A stretch of DNA of 12,199 bases. Origin: Betaproteobacteria bacterium (lineage in GTDB: Bacteria > Pseudomonadota > Gammaproteobacteria > Burkholderiales > Burkholderiaceae). Positions 1 through 7,487 of this stretch are shown here, one piece after another; position 1 is the stretch's first letter, and each line of letters opens with the position of its first letter. The notes below the pieces were generated by a model, which was not told the origin of the DNA, ran no database searches, and was given only the letters and a program-made list of their open reading frames with translations. The translations under genes and the position numbers were made by a program. The stretch spans positions 1 to 12,199 of the forward strand of contig JAGWXN010000073.1 of the NCBI GenBank assembly GCA_018969885.1, written 5' to 3'.

Positions 1-1374
1 GGCTCGCTCCACGCCGCCACGGCGGCCGATGTTGATCAGGCGGTCCAAGCCGCCGAGCAGGCCCGCCAACGTCCGAACTGGGCCGGCCTCAAGCGCCACG
101 AGCGGGCCGCCATCCTGCATCGCATTGCCGACGGTATCCGGGCCCGCGCCGAGGAGTTGGCCCAATTGCAGCGCCTGGACAATGGGAAACCAGTGGGTGA
201 AACCCGTGCGCTGGTGGCCAGTGCCGCCGGCACCTTCCAGTTTTTCGCTGCCGCCTGCGAAACCTGGGAAGACGAACTGACGCCCGCTCGCGGCGACTTC
301 CTCACCATGAGCGTTCACGAACCACTTGGCGTCGTGGGCGCCATCACGCCCTGGAATTCCCCGATTGCAAGCGAAGCCCAGAAAATCGCGCCCGCGCTCG
401 CCGCTGGCTGCGCCGTGGTGGTGAAACCCGCCGAGATCACGCCGCGTATGGCCATTGAACTCGCGCGGATCGCGCAGCAGGCAGGCCTCCCCGACGGCAT
501 TCTGAGCGTCGTGCCCGGCAAGGGGTCCATCGTAGGCGATGCCCTCGTGCGTCACCCGCTCGTCCGGCGCATTGCCTTCACTGGCGGCACTGAAGTCGGC
601 CGCGGCATCGCGCGACTGGCCGCCGACAAGCTGATGCCAGTATCCCTCGAACTGGGGGGCAAGTCGCCCACGATTGTCTGTGCCGACGCCGATCTCGACC
701 ATGCGGTGATGGGCGTGCTGTTTGGCATTTTCAGCAGTTCGGGCGAGTCCTGCATTGCGGGCTCGCGCGCCTTCGTCCACGAAAGCGTTTATCCCGCTTT
801 CCGCGAAAAATTGCTCGCGGGCGCGCGTGCGCTCCGGGTGGGCGACCCCAGCCTCGCCACCACGCAAATGGGGCCTCTGGTGAGCCGCGCGCACCGCGAC
901 ACTGTCGAACGCTTTGTCGAATTGGGCCGTACCGAAGGCGGGACGCTGCTTGCCGGTGGCATGCGGCCATCCGGTCCGCAATACGAGCGCGGCAGCTACT
1001 ACCTACCTACCGTGTTCGAGGGGTTACCCAACGAGGCGCGGCTGTGTCAGGAAGAAATCTTCGGACCAGTGCTCGCACTGCTGCCATGGCGCGACGAGGC
1101 CGATCTGATCGCGCAGTGTAACGACAGCGTCTACGGGCTCGCCTCGGGCATCTGGACGCGGGACTACAAAACCGCCTGGCGGATTGGGCGAGCGTTGGAA
1201 ACCGGTACCGTCTGGATCAACACCTACAAGCTGTTTTCGATCAGCACGCCTTTCGGAGGCGTGAAACAGAGCGGCGTTGGCCGCGAAAAAGGCCGGCGCG
1301 GCATCCTCGAATACTGCGCACAGAAGAGCTTCTACTGGGGGCTCAACGAATCGCCCCTCCCCTGGGCCCGCTGA
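1..1374 (+). CDS. NAD(P)-dependent aldehyde dehydrogenase, 5'-truncated by window edge
   Basis: Oxidises an aldehyde to its carboxylic acid with NAD(P)+ in the cytoplasm. The frame is open from base 1 without a start codon, so 457 residues are visible and the N-terminus lies outside the window. The first visible residues (GSLHAATAADVDQAV) already match the ALDH fold, so the ATG at 157 is internal. Visible landmarks, counted from base 1, are the oxyanion Asn119 in TPWNSP, KPAEITP, the FTGGTEVG nucleotide-binding loop, general base Glu217 in LELGGKSP, nucleophile Cys251 in GESCIAG, EEIFGPVL and PFGGVKQSGVGREKG. The Glu-to-Cys spacing of 34 matches ALDH2 (268/302). Compared with typical 480-500 residue enzymes, about 25-45 residues are missing. 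It leads an operon with an SDR, an FAD hydroxylase and a Bug receptor, which fits oxidation of a semialdehyde or aromatic aldehyde. The family is certain; the substrate is unknown. Confidence 0.95.
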   Translation, partial: GSLHAATAADVDQAVQAAEQARQRPNWAGLKRHERAAILHRIADGIRARAEELAQLQRLDNGKPVGETRALVASAAGTFQFFAAACETWEDELTPARGDFLTMSVHEPLGVVGAITPWNSPIASEAQKIAPALAAGCAVVVKPAEITPRMAIELARIAQQAGLPDGILSVVPGKGSIVGDALVRHPLVRRIAFTGGTEVGRGIARLAADKLMPVSLELGGKSPTIVCADADLDHAVMGVLFGIFSSSGESCIAGSRAFVHESVYPAFREKLLAGARALRVGDPSLATTQMGPLVSRAHRDTVERFVELGRTEGGTLLAGGMRPSGPQYERGSYYLPTVFEGLPNEARLCQEEIFGPVLALLPWRDEADLIAQCNDSVYGLASGIWTRDYKTAWRIGRALETGTVWINTYKLFSISTPFGGVKQSGVGREKGRRGILEYCAQKSFYWGLNESPLPWAR

Positions 1375-1404
1375 GCCCCTGCCGGTCGACTTAGGAGCAG
1401 CTCC

Positions 1405-2184
1405 ATGGATCTCGGAATCGCTGGCCGCAAGGCCCTGGTCTGCGGCGCAAGCGCCGGACTGGGTTTTGCCTGCGCCCAGGCGCTGGTCGAAGAAGGTGTC
1501 GATGTGGTGATCGTGGCCCGCACGGCGCAGACCCTCGCCGATGCAGCCACACGGCTGGCTGCACTCGGGGGCGGCGCAGTTTCGCAAGTGGTCGCAGACG
1601 TCACCACCGACCCCGGACGCGCGGCCATTCTCGACGCCCACCCCCGCTTCGATATTGTGGTCACCAACGCGGGCGGGCCCCCGCCAGGCAATTTTCGTGA
1701 CTGGACGCGCGACAGCTGGCTGGCGGCCCTGGATGCCAACATGCTCGCCCCAATCGAACTCATCCGGGCCACCGTCGACCCGATGATGGCTCAAGGCTTC
1801 GGGCGCATCATCAACATCACTTCCAGCGCGGTGAAATCACCACTCGAACCGCTCGGGCTATCGAACGGCGCACGCAGCGGTCTCACCGGCTTTGTTGCCG
1901 GACTCGCGCGCAGCGTGGCCGCCCATGGGGTCACCATCAACAATTTACTCCCTGGCACCTTCGATACCGCGCGGCTTGCGAGCAATTTTGTCGCCCAGGC
2001 CCGGCGCGAAGGACGGCCCGTCGATGCCGTGCGCCACGACCGGATCGCCCGACACCCCGCCCGCCGGTTCGGCACACCCGACGAGTTCGGGCGGACCTGC
2101 GCATTTCTCTGCAGCCTGCATGCGGGTTACATCAACGGCCAGAACGTGCTGCTCGATGGTGGCTCGTATCCCGGAACCTTCTGA
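1405..2184 (+). CDS. SDR-family oxidoreductase with Ser-Asn-Gly-Ala-Arg in place of YxxxK
   Basis: This is a 259-residue Rossmann-fold short-chain dehydrogenase/reductase. The cofactor loop CGASAGLG (13-20), NAG (88-90), tetrad Asn112 and the TSS serines (139-141) are in place. Residues 153-157 read SNGAR where the catalytic YxxxK is expected, so Tyr is replaced by Ser153 and Lys by Arg157. A C-terminal YINGQNVLLDGG segment is typical of FabG-like SDRs. From memory, a subgroup annotated as 3-oxoacyl-ACP reductase-like carries a similar LSNxxR signature, so this is probably subfamily character rather than decay. The ATG is preceded by AGGAG (1393-1397) at a good distance and lies 30 nt after the aldehyde dehydrogenase stop, so the genes are probably co-transcribed. 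Its role would be redox or an isomerisation-like step in the same catabolic pathway. The substrate cannot be inferred. Confidence 0.92.
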   Translation: MDLGIAGRKALVCGASAGLGFACAQALVEEGVDVVIVARTAQTLADAATRLAALGGGAVSQVVADVTTDPGRAAILDAHPRFDIVVTNAGGPPPGNFRDWTRDSWLAALDANMLAPIELIRATVDPMMAQGFGRIINITSSAVKSPLEPLGLSNGARSGLTGFVAGLARSVAAHGVTINNLLPGTFDTARLASNFVAQARREGRPVDAVRHDRIARHPARRFGTPDEFGRTCAFLCSLHAGYINGQNVLLDGGSYPGTF

Positions 2185-2210
2185 CAGTCTTCGCCTGACA
2201 CACGCCCATC

Positions 2211-3368
2211 ATGAATGCACTCGATATCGGCATTGCGGGAGGCGGCATTGGCGGCCTGACCGCCGCCATCGCGCTACAACGCAGCGGCCACCGCGTGACC
2301 GTCTATGAGCAGGCCCCGCAATGGATGCGCGTTGGCGCCGACGTGAATCTCACCCCCAATGTGGTGCGGGCACTCGACGGTTTTCAGCGCCCGATCAGCG
2401 AGCGCATCCGCCGAGAGGGTGCGCAACCCACCTTCCGCATCAGCCGCGACTGGGATACCAGCCGCGAGACCTCACGGCTGGGCATGGGTAACGTGGCCCA
2501 GGAACAGTACGGCGCACCCCAGGTCACCATTCACCGGGCCGACCTGCTGGCGGCGCTCGCCGCTGAGGTCACCGCCGGCACGGTGCGCTTTGGCAAGCGC
2601 ATCCGCTCGCTGACCCAGACCGATTCCGGCGTCACACTGGAATTTGAAGACGGCGAAAGCGTCCGCCACGACCTGCTGGTGGGCGCAGACGGCATTCACT
2701 CGCGAGTACGCGCAGCGCTTTTCGGTGAAGAGTCGCCGCGCTTTACTGGGGTGGTGTCCTACCGTTCGGTGGTGCCCACCGAACGCGTGCGCGACGTCCC
2801 GGAGATTGAGGCCTTCACCAAATGGTGGGGGCCCTCGCCCGATGTCCAGATCGTCACTTTCCCGCTCAGCCAGGGGCGCGAAACCTTTGTGTTTGCAACC
2901 ACCGGCCAACCCAGCTGGACCGAAGAGTCCTGGACCACCGCGGGCGATGTGAACGAACTGCGCGAGGTCTACCGCGATTTTCATCCCGATGCCCGGAAGC
3001 TCCTGGAGGCCTGCGATAGCGTCATGAAAAGCGCGCTCTACGAGCGCGAGCCACTCGCGCGCTGGAGCGTAGGGCGGGTCACGCTGCTGGGCGATGCCTG
3101 CCACCCCATGCTTCCCTTCATGGCGCAAGGCGCGGGCATGGCGATCGAGGACGCCATCGTGCTGGGCCGCGCGCTCGCACCGCTCTCACAGGCTACCGAC
3201 GCCGGCACTGGCCCATCAATCGAGGCGGCCCTGCTCAGCTATGAGACCACCCGACGCGAACGAACCGCCCGAATCCAGATCGGCTCGCGCGGCAACCAGT
3301 GGATGCGCGGCCCCGGCAACGCCGACTGGGTTTATGGTTACGACGCCTGGAATACTCCCCTTCAATAA
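2211..3368 (+). CDS. FAD-dependent aromatic monooxygenase, NicC/salicylate hydroxylase-like
   Basis: A single-component class A flavoprotein hydroxylase of 385 residues. Enzymes of this family use NAD(P)H and O2 to hydroxylate, sometimes with decarboxylation, an activated aromatic or heteroaromatic acid. The FAD dinucleotide fold GGGIGG is at 10-15 with Glu33 closing it. The DG motif is GADGIHSRVR (158-167) and the second FAD motif is GDACHPM (294-300), followed by MAQGAGMAIEDA. The C-terminal DWVYGYD segment and overall length strongly recall 6-hydroxynicotinate 3-monooxygenase (NicC) and salicylate hydroxylases. NicC residues remembered as substrate-binding (His47, His211, Tyr215) appear as Asn46, Asp211 and Val215 by eye alignment, so a different substrate is likely. 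There is no clear Shine-Dalgarno before the ATG; translation may be coupled to the SDR gene ending 26 nt upstream. The family is very sure and the substrate open. Confidence 0.93.
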   Translation: MNALDIGIAGGGIGGLTAAIALQRSGHRVTVYEQAPQWMRVGADVNLTPNVVRALDGFQRPISERIRREGAQPTFRISRDWDTSRETSRLGMGNVAQEQYGAPQVTIHRADLLAALAAEVTAGTVRFGKRIRSLTQTDSGVTLEFEDGESVRHDLLVGADGIHSRVRAALFGEESPRFTGVVSYRSVVPTERVRDVPEIEAFTKWWGPSPDVQIVTFPLSQGRETFVFATTGQPSWTEESWTTAGDVNELREVYRDFHPDARKLLEACDSVMKSALYEREPLARWSVGRVTLLGDACHPMLPFMAQGAGMAIEDAIVLGRALAPLSQATDAGTGPSIEAALLSYETTRRERTARIQIGSRGNQWMRGPGNADWVYGYDAWNTPLQ

Positions 3369-3404
3369 CAATCCGATTGACGCTTCACCCCAGCAGGAGA
3401 CAGC

Positions 3405-4415
3405 ATGACCCGTTTGATCCCTTCCATCGATTCGCGACGCGCGCTCGTCGCAGCAGCGCTGGGGCTCAGCCTGGCGGCCGCGCAGCATGCGGGCGCGCAG
3501 ACCGCGCCGGCCGCATTCCCATCGCGCAACATCACGCTGGTGGTGCCCTTCCCGCCGGGCGGCGGCCCTGACCTTGCCGCGCGGGCGGTGGGCGAGAAAC
3601 TCACCACGCGCTTGGGCAAGCCCGTCATTGTCGAGAACCGGCCGGGCGCCGGTGCGTTGATCGGTGCGGGCTTCGTGGCCAAGGCGGCCGCGGATGGCCA
3701 CACCCTTCTCTTCACACCCAACACGGTGGTCATTTCCCCTCATGTGCTGCCCGCGGGTGCCGGCGGTGGCGTGACGGTGGCGCGCGACCTGGTGCCGGTC
3801 ATTGCGCCGGCCACCACCCCGCTGGTGCTGGTCGCTCACCCCTCACTCGGCGCAAGCCGGCTGCAGGACGCACTCGACGCCGCGCGCAAATCACCGGGTC
3901 TCCCCTATGGCAGCGCCGGCAACGGTTCACCAATGCACTTCGCAGGCGAAATGATGAAGCGCGCGGCCAAGGTTGATTTGCTGCACGTGCCCTACAAGGG
4001 CGTAGCGCCCTCAATCAATGCGGCGCTGGGTGGCGAGGTCAAGCTTCTGTTCGTGGGGCTGGGGGGCGCCGTGCCCCACATCAAATCGGGCAAGCTGGTG
4101 CCGCTTGCGGTCACCGAGGCCAAGCGCTCCGATCTGCTGCCCGATGTCCCGACCGCCACCGAGCAGGGCGTACCGGACGTGGAAGTCAATGCCTGGTACG
4201 GTGTGTTTGCGCCGCTCTCCACACCCCAGGCCATCATTGATCAGCTGAACGCTGAAATCAACGCAGTGATCGCAATGCCCGATGTCCGTAGCCGCCTCTC
4301 CACCGCCGGGGTGGAGCCGCTAGGCGGACCCGCCGCGGTGCTGGCGGGCTTCGTCAAAGCCGACAACGAGCGCTACGGCACGCTCGCACGTGAGCTGAAG
4401 ATCAGCGCCGACTGA
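3405..4415 (+). CDS. Bug/TctC-family periplasmic solute-binding receptor
   Basis: Extracytoplasmic receptor of the tripartite tricarboxylate transporter (TTT) type, 336 residues, which is normal for the family. A signal peptide is visible: an Arg-Arg pair at 11-12 (SRRALVAA, Tat-like but lacking the full consensus), a hydrophobic stretch at 13-26, and an AGA/QT cleavage candidate after residue 31. Mature-domain hallmarks are VPFPPGGGPDLAAR (47-60), ENRPGAGALIGAGFVAKA (77-94) with DGHTLLF, VPYKGVAPSINAALGGEV (195-212) and LPDVPTATEQG (245-255). Bug proteins bind carboxylates, amides or aromatic acids, usually through backbone contacts to a carboxyl group. AGGAG (3395-3399) precedes the ATG. 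It closes the catabolic operon, so its ligand is probably the pathway substrate. No TctA/TctB membrane genes are present; such orphan receptors are common in Burkholderiales and share membrane partners or act in sensing. Confidence 0.95.
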   Translation: MTRLIPSIDSRRALVAAALGLSLAAAQHAGAQTAPAAFPSRNITLVVPFPPGGGPDLAARAVGEKLTTRLGKPVIVENRPGAGALIGAGFVAKAAADGHTLLFTPNTVVISPHVLPAGAGGGVTVARDLVPVIAPATTPLVLVAHPSLGASRLQDALDAARKSPGLPYGSAGNGSPMHFAGEMMKRAAKVDLLHVPYKGVAPSINAALGGEVKLLFVGLGGAVPHIKSGKLVPLAVTEAKRSDLLPDVPTATEQGVPDVEVNAWYGVFAPLSTPQAIIDQLNAEINAVIAMPDVRSRLSTAGVEPLGGPAAVLAGFVKADNERYGTLARELKISAD

Positions 4416-4448
4416 CACCGCGCAGTGATGGCGCGGGCCTGGGAACGC

Positions 4449-4474
4449 TCCGTGCAACCCCAGTCCCCGAGCGG
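4449..4474 (+). repeat. Intergenic 26-bp imperfect direct repeat, copy A
   Basis: This segment matches 11226-11251 at 23 of 26 positions in the same orientation, including an exact 15-base core AACCCCAGTCCCCGA. Copy A lies between the receptor gene stop and the terminator hairpin. Both copies are outside genes. Function is unknown; shared composition in GC-rich spacers is the alternative explanation. Confidence 0.45.
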
Positions 4475-4476
4475 CC

Positions 4477-4497
4477 CCCCGCCTGCTGCGGGGCTTT
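4477..4497 (+). terminator. Candidate rho-independent terminator after the catabolic operon
   Basis: A perfect 6-bp GC stem (CCCCGC at 4477-4482, GCGGGG at 4488-4493) with a five-base loop is followed by C and TTT. It lies about 60 nt after the receptor gene stop and just before the stop of the convergent dioxygenase gene. The T-run is only three bases, so termination may be weak. On the minus strand no T-run follows, so it would act mainly on the + strand operon. Confidence 0.5.
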
Positions 4498-4504
4498 CCG
4501 GGAA

Positions 4505-5482
4505 TCAGGAAGACGGTTTCTGCCCCGCCCGCTCGGTCGCAAATTTTGCAGTGGGTGCCTCTGCGTCTTTCTGTCGACGCGTGGTGCCGTCGATGCCACC
4601 GGAAATCGCCCACTCGGCAAACGCCGTGGGGCCGGGGGTGAACTCCCGCGGCGCCCAGGCATCGGTCAATTCGTCTTCATCGGTGTTGTATTCGACCAGC
4701 CCGCCGCCGGGGCTGCGGAAGTACCAGAAGATCGCCGAGGAGATTGGGTGACGCCCCGGGCCGAGTTCGGTTTCCCAACCACAGCGCGACATATGCATGC
4801 CGCCCCCAAAGACCTCATGCACATCGCGTACCGTGAACGCCACATGGTTGAGGCCGGCGCGACCGTGAGGCAGCTGAAGCAGAAACAGATCATGGTGGCC
4901 AGCGCGCGGCGCGCAGCGAAGAAATGATCCCCGGCCGGGATAACTGTCCGACAGCACGAATCCGAAGCGCTCGATATAAAACGACGTGACCGTCGCCAGA
5001 TCGGCCACGAAGAACACCACATGGCCCACTTCGATCGGCGCAGCCCGTTCATACGCAGGGCTTGCCTGATCGACACGGCTACGCTCATTCCAGGTGTTGG
5101 TGCGGGCGCACGCCACCTCCACCGGACGCTTGCGCGTGACCTGAACGCGAACCGCCAGCCCGCTGGGGTCGGTACAGCCCACGCGATCGCCGGTATCAAC
5201 GAAGCCCGGGGCACCCCGGAGACGCTCCCGAAAGTTCTGGAGCACGGCTGCGCTCTCAACCGCCCAGACCACTTCGCGTACGGTGGGGTCAGGTTCGATC
5301 CCGGCCGGGAGTCCGGGCGTATCCGAGGCCACCACGATCACGCGGCACCCATTGAGCGTCTCAAACACCAGGCGACTGGCGTGATCGCCCACCAGCGTGA
5401 GGCCCCAGTCGGAAAAAAACTGTCGGCAGCGCGCCAGATCGGTGGCGCCGTAAGTGACCTCGTCGATTCCCTGAAGATTCAT
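4505..5482 (-). CDS. Two-domain VOC-family protein, probable type I extradiol dioxygenase
   Basis: Predicted Fe(II)-dependent ring-cleaving dioxygenase of 325 residues with two vicinal-oxygen-chelate modules (about 4-118 and 150-270). In the C-terminal module the type I extradiol set is present: metal ligands His154 (GHVVFFV), His213 (LNHVAFTV) and Glu264 (GGLVEYN), plus acid/base His197 in FLRCAPRAGHHDLFLL. The run GRHPISSAIFWYF mirrors the GRHxxxxxxxFY region of BphC-like enzymes. The N-terminal module has Tyr instead of the first His (DEVTYGATDL) and looks structural, as in BphC. A polar tail of about 50 residues follows. The start at 5482 is chosen because GGA lies 7 nt upstream; an ATG at 5494 adds MEQR without a visible ribosome site. 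It converges on the hydroxylase operon and is separated by 166 nt from the acyl-CoA dehydrogenase, so it probably belongs functionally to the aromatic pathway. Other VOC functions, such as an isomerase, remain possible. Confidence 0.87.
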   Translation of the reverse strand: MNLQGIDEVTYGATDLARCRQFFSDWGLTLVGDHASRLVFETLNGCRVIVVASDTPGLPAGIEPDPTVREVVWAVESAAVLQNFRERLRGAPGFVDTGDRVGCTDPSGLAVRVQVTRKRPVEVACARTNTWNERSRVDQASPAYERAAPIEVGHVVFFVADLATVTSFYIERFGFVLSDSYPGRGSFLRCAPRAGHHDLFLLQLPHGRAGLNHVAFTVRDVHEVFGGGMHMSRCGWETELGPGRHPISSAIFWYFRSPGGGLVEYNTDEDELTDAWAPREFTPGPTAFAEWAISGGIDGTTRRQKDAEAPTAKFATERAGQKPSS

Positions 5483-5494
5483 TCTTTGTTCCAT

Positions 5495-5660
5495 CAGACA
5501 TGGATTGAGTCAAAAGCCAGCGAGACAGCGCGGCGGCCGCTCGACTTCCTCACGCTCATTGCTGCGTTAACAACCAGCCGATAGCGGTGCTGACCTGAAG
5601 AATAGCGAAATCCGCACCGTTCGAACCGAGCAAGACCGCAAACGGATCATCAACGCTCCC
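5495..5660. other. 166-bp spacer between acyl-CoA dehydrogenase and VOC genes
   Basis: Both flanking genes are on the minus strand. The gap is far larger than those inside the upstream operon (3-27 nt), so the dioxygenase gene probably has its own promoter here. I see no convincing -35/-10 pair, no strong terminator hairpin and no small gene with a ribosome site. An 8-bp palindrome GTTCGAAC (5619-5626) is the only small symmetrical element and is too short to call an operator. Confidence 0.4.
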
Positions 5661-7484
5661 TCAATCGATCCGGAAACACGCCCGATCCATCTTCATGAGC
5701 GTATGGGTCGGCGCAAACGCCGTCCGGACATGCGCGTCGACACGCGGCAGCAAGCGCTCAAAATAGAACTCGGCGCAATCCAGTTTCGCCTGGTAGAAGG
5801 CACCTGGCTGCTGACCCAAACCGCTTGCCAGCAGACGCTCGGCGCAACGCGCCTGCCGCGCCCAGAAGTGCGCCATCATGATGTAGCCCGATGCCATCAG
5901 GTAATCGACACTGGCAGCGCCCACGGTCTCGCGATCGGCCTTGGCACGCAGCATGAGCCGAAGGGTGAGCCAGTTCCACTGCAGCGCCCGCTTCACCAGT
6001 TCGCGCGACTGCCGACCCGCCGCGCCGCGCCCGAGCAGATGCGGCCTTGCCTGCGCAATCATCTCGCGGGTGAAATCGCGAACGCAGGCGCCACGCGTGG
6101 CGAGCAATACCTTGCGCCCCAGCAGATCGAGCGCCTGAATGCCGGTGGTGCCCTCGTAGAGCGTGGCCACTCTCGCGTCGCGCACGATCTGCTCCATGCC
6201 GTGCTCGCGGATGTAGCCGTGGCCGCCGTAAATTTGGACGCCCAGCTGCGCAGCCTCCAGACCCAGTTCCGTCAGGAATCCCTTAAGAATCGGCGTGTAA
6301 AACCCGAGTTCCTCATCGAGCCGCTTGTGGGTGGCCGCATCACCGGCGCGGCTCGCGTCGAACATCCGGTCAGCGATCTGCGCCGCGGCATACACCATGG
6401 CCCGCCCCCCCTCGGCAATCGACTTCTGGGTCAGCAGCATCCGGCGGACGTCCGGATGCCAGATCAGTGCGTCGGCCACCTGTTCAGGCTCTTTTGCGCC
6501 AGACAGCGCACGCATGGAGCGCCGGTTCTGTGCATAGGCGAGCGCCCCCTGAAACGACTGCTCGGCGTGCGCAACGCCCTGGATCGCTGTGCCGATACGG
6601 GCCGTGTTCATGAAGGTGAACATGGCCTCCAGTCCCTTGTTCGGCTCGCCGATCAGGAGCCCCTCGGCATCTTCAAAATTGAGAAGCGCAGTCGCGCTCC
6701 CGGCGATGCCCATCTTGTGCTCGATCGAACCGCAGATCACTGAATTGCGTTCGCCCAGACTGCCATCGTCGTTGACGCGCACCTTGGGCACCAGGAAGAG
6801 CGAGATTCCCCGTGTGCCACGGGGCGCGTCCGGCAGACGCGCGAGCACGATGTGAATGATGTTATCGGTCAGATCATGTTCACCGCTCGAGATGAAGATC
6901 TTGGTGCCGCTTACCGCATAGCGACCATCGCCCAAAGGCACCGCCCGACTTCTGACCTGTCCCAGGTCCGAGCCACATTGCGGTTCGGTCAGGCACATCG
7001 TGCCGGTCCAGCGCCCGCTCACCAGCGAGGGCAGATAGCGTTGCTTGACCACGTCGCTGCCATACTGCATGAGGGTCGCGATGCAGCCCACGCTCAGACC
7101 CGGATACATGGCAAACGCCCAGTTGGCCGCGCCCATCATCTCGGTCTTGAGCAGATTCATTGACATGGGCAGACCCTGTCCGCCGTATTCCTGCGGAAAC
7201 GACAGGCTCTGCCATCCCCCGTCAATGAACTGCCGATAGGCCTCTCGAAATCCGCTGGGCGTGCGTACCTGCCCGTGCTCGAATACGCAGCCCTCGCGGT
7301 CGCCCACTGCATTAAGCGGCGCCAGCACCTGTTCACAATAGTCGGCGGCTGCCTCAAGGATGGCGTCGATCACTTCAGGCGACGCCTCCTCGCCGCCTGC
7401 GAGATTGCGGTAATGCGAGGGGTAGTCAAAAACCTCGTTCATCAGAAAGCGCATGTCGCGCAACGGCACCCGGTAGTCGGGCAT
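5661..7484 (-). CDS. Acyl-CoA dehydrogenase, ~600-residue FadE5/DmdC-like class
   Basis: FAD enzyme catalysing alpha,beta-dehydrogenation of an acyl-CoA, the first step of a beta-oxidation turn, with electrons passed to ETF. At 607 residues it belongs to the long class. A short N-terminal acyl-CoA dehydrogenase segment starts MPDYRVPLRDMRF, then come an alpha-helical N-domain (about 35-155), the beta-barrel with the flavin-contact motif LTEPQCGSDLG (165-175), the helical C-domain with IYGGHGYIREHGMEQIVRDARV (418-439), and a C-terminal extension (about 470-600) typical of the class. The catalytic base is likely Glu444 in TLYEGTTGIQA, as in FadE5/DmdC-type enzymes. GGAG (7494-7497) lies 9 nt before the ATG, and only three bases separate this start from the thiolase stop, indicating tight coupling. 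It is the last gene of the four-gene operon. Specificity (long-chain fatty, methylmercaptopropionyl-like or other acyl-CoA) cannot be read off. Confidence 0.96.
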   Translation of the reverse strand: MPDYRVPLRDMRFLMNEVFDYPSHYRNLAGGEEASPEVIDAILEAAADYCEQVLAPLNAVGDREGCVFEHGQVRTPSGFREAYRQFIDGGWQSLSFPQEYGGQGLPMSMNLLKTEMMGAANWAFAMYPGLSVGCIATLMQYGSDVVKQRYLPSLVSGRWTGTMCLTEPQCGSDLGQVRSRAVPLGDGRYAVSGTKIFISSGEHDLTDNIIHIVLARLPDAPRGTRGISLFLVPKVRVNDDGSLGERNSVICGSIEHKMGIAGSATALLNFEDAEGLLIGEPNKGLEAMFTFMNTARIGTAIQGVAHAEQSFQGALAYAQNRRSMRALSGAKEPEQVADALIWHPDVRRMLLTQKSIAEGGRAMVYAAAQIADRMFDASRAGDAATHKRLDEELGFYTPILKGFLTELGLEAAQLGVQIYGGHGYIREHGMEQIVRDARVATLYEGTTGIQALDLLGRKVLLATRGACVRDFTREMIAQARPHLLGRGAAGRQSRELVKRALQWNWLTLRLMLRAKADRETVGAASVDYLMASGYIMMAHFWARQARCAERLLASGLGQQPGAFYQAKLDCAEFYFERLLPRVDAHVRTAFAPTHTLMKMDRACFRID

Positions 7485-7487
7485 GAT

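Noticed and set aside
157..1374. Aldehyde dehydrogenase starting at the ATG at 157
   Set aside because: The frame is open to base 1 and the upstream codons encode typical aldehyde dehydrogenase sequence, so the gene is cut by the window edge, not started there.
1024..1794. 256-residue minus-strand open frame across the aldehyde dehydrogenase and SDR genes
   Set aside because: It is antisense to two well-supported genes, spans their junction and has no protein family likeness.
5643..5672. Inverted repeat CGGATC/GATCCG at the end of the acyl-CoA dehydrogenase gene as a terminator
   Set aside because: The stem is only 6 bp, the loop is 18 bases and there is no T-run on the minus strand; it also overlaps the stop codon.
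5703..6743. 346-residue open frame on the + strand inside the acyl-CoA dehydrogenase gene
   Set aside because: It lies fully antisense to a gene with complete family motifs; long opposite-strand frames are expected in GC-rich coding DNA. The translation is Arg/Gln/His-rich with no recognisable domain.
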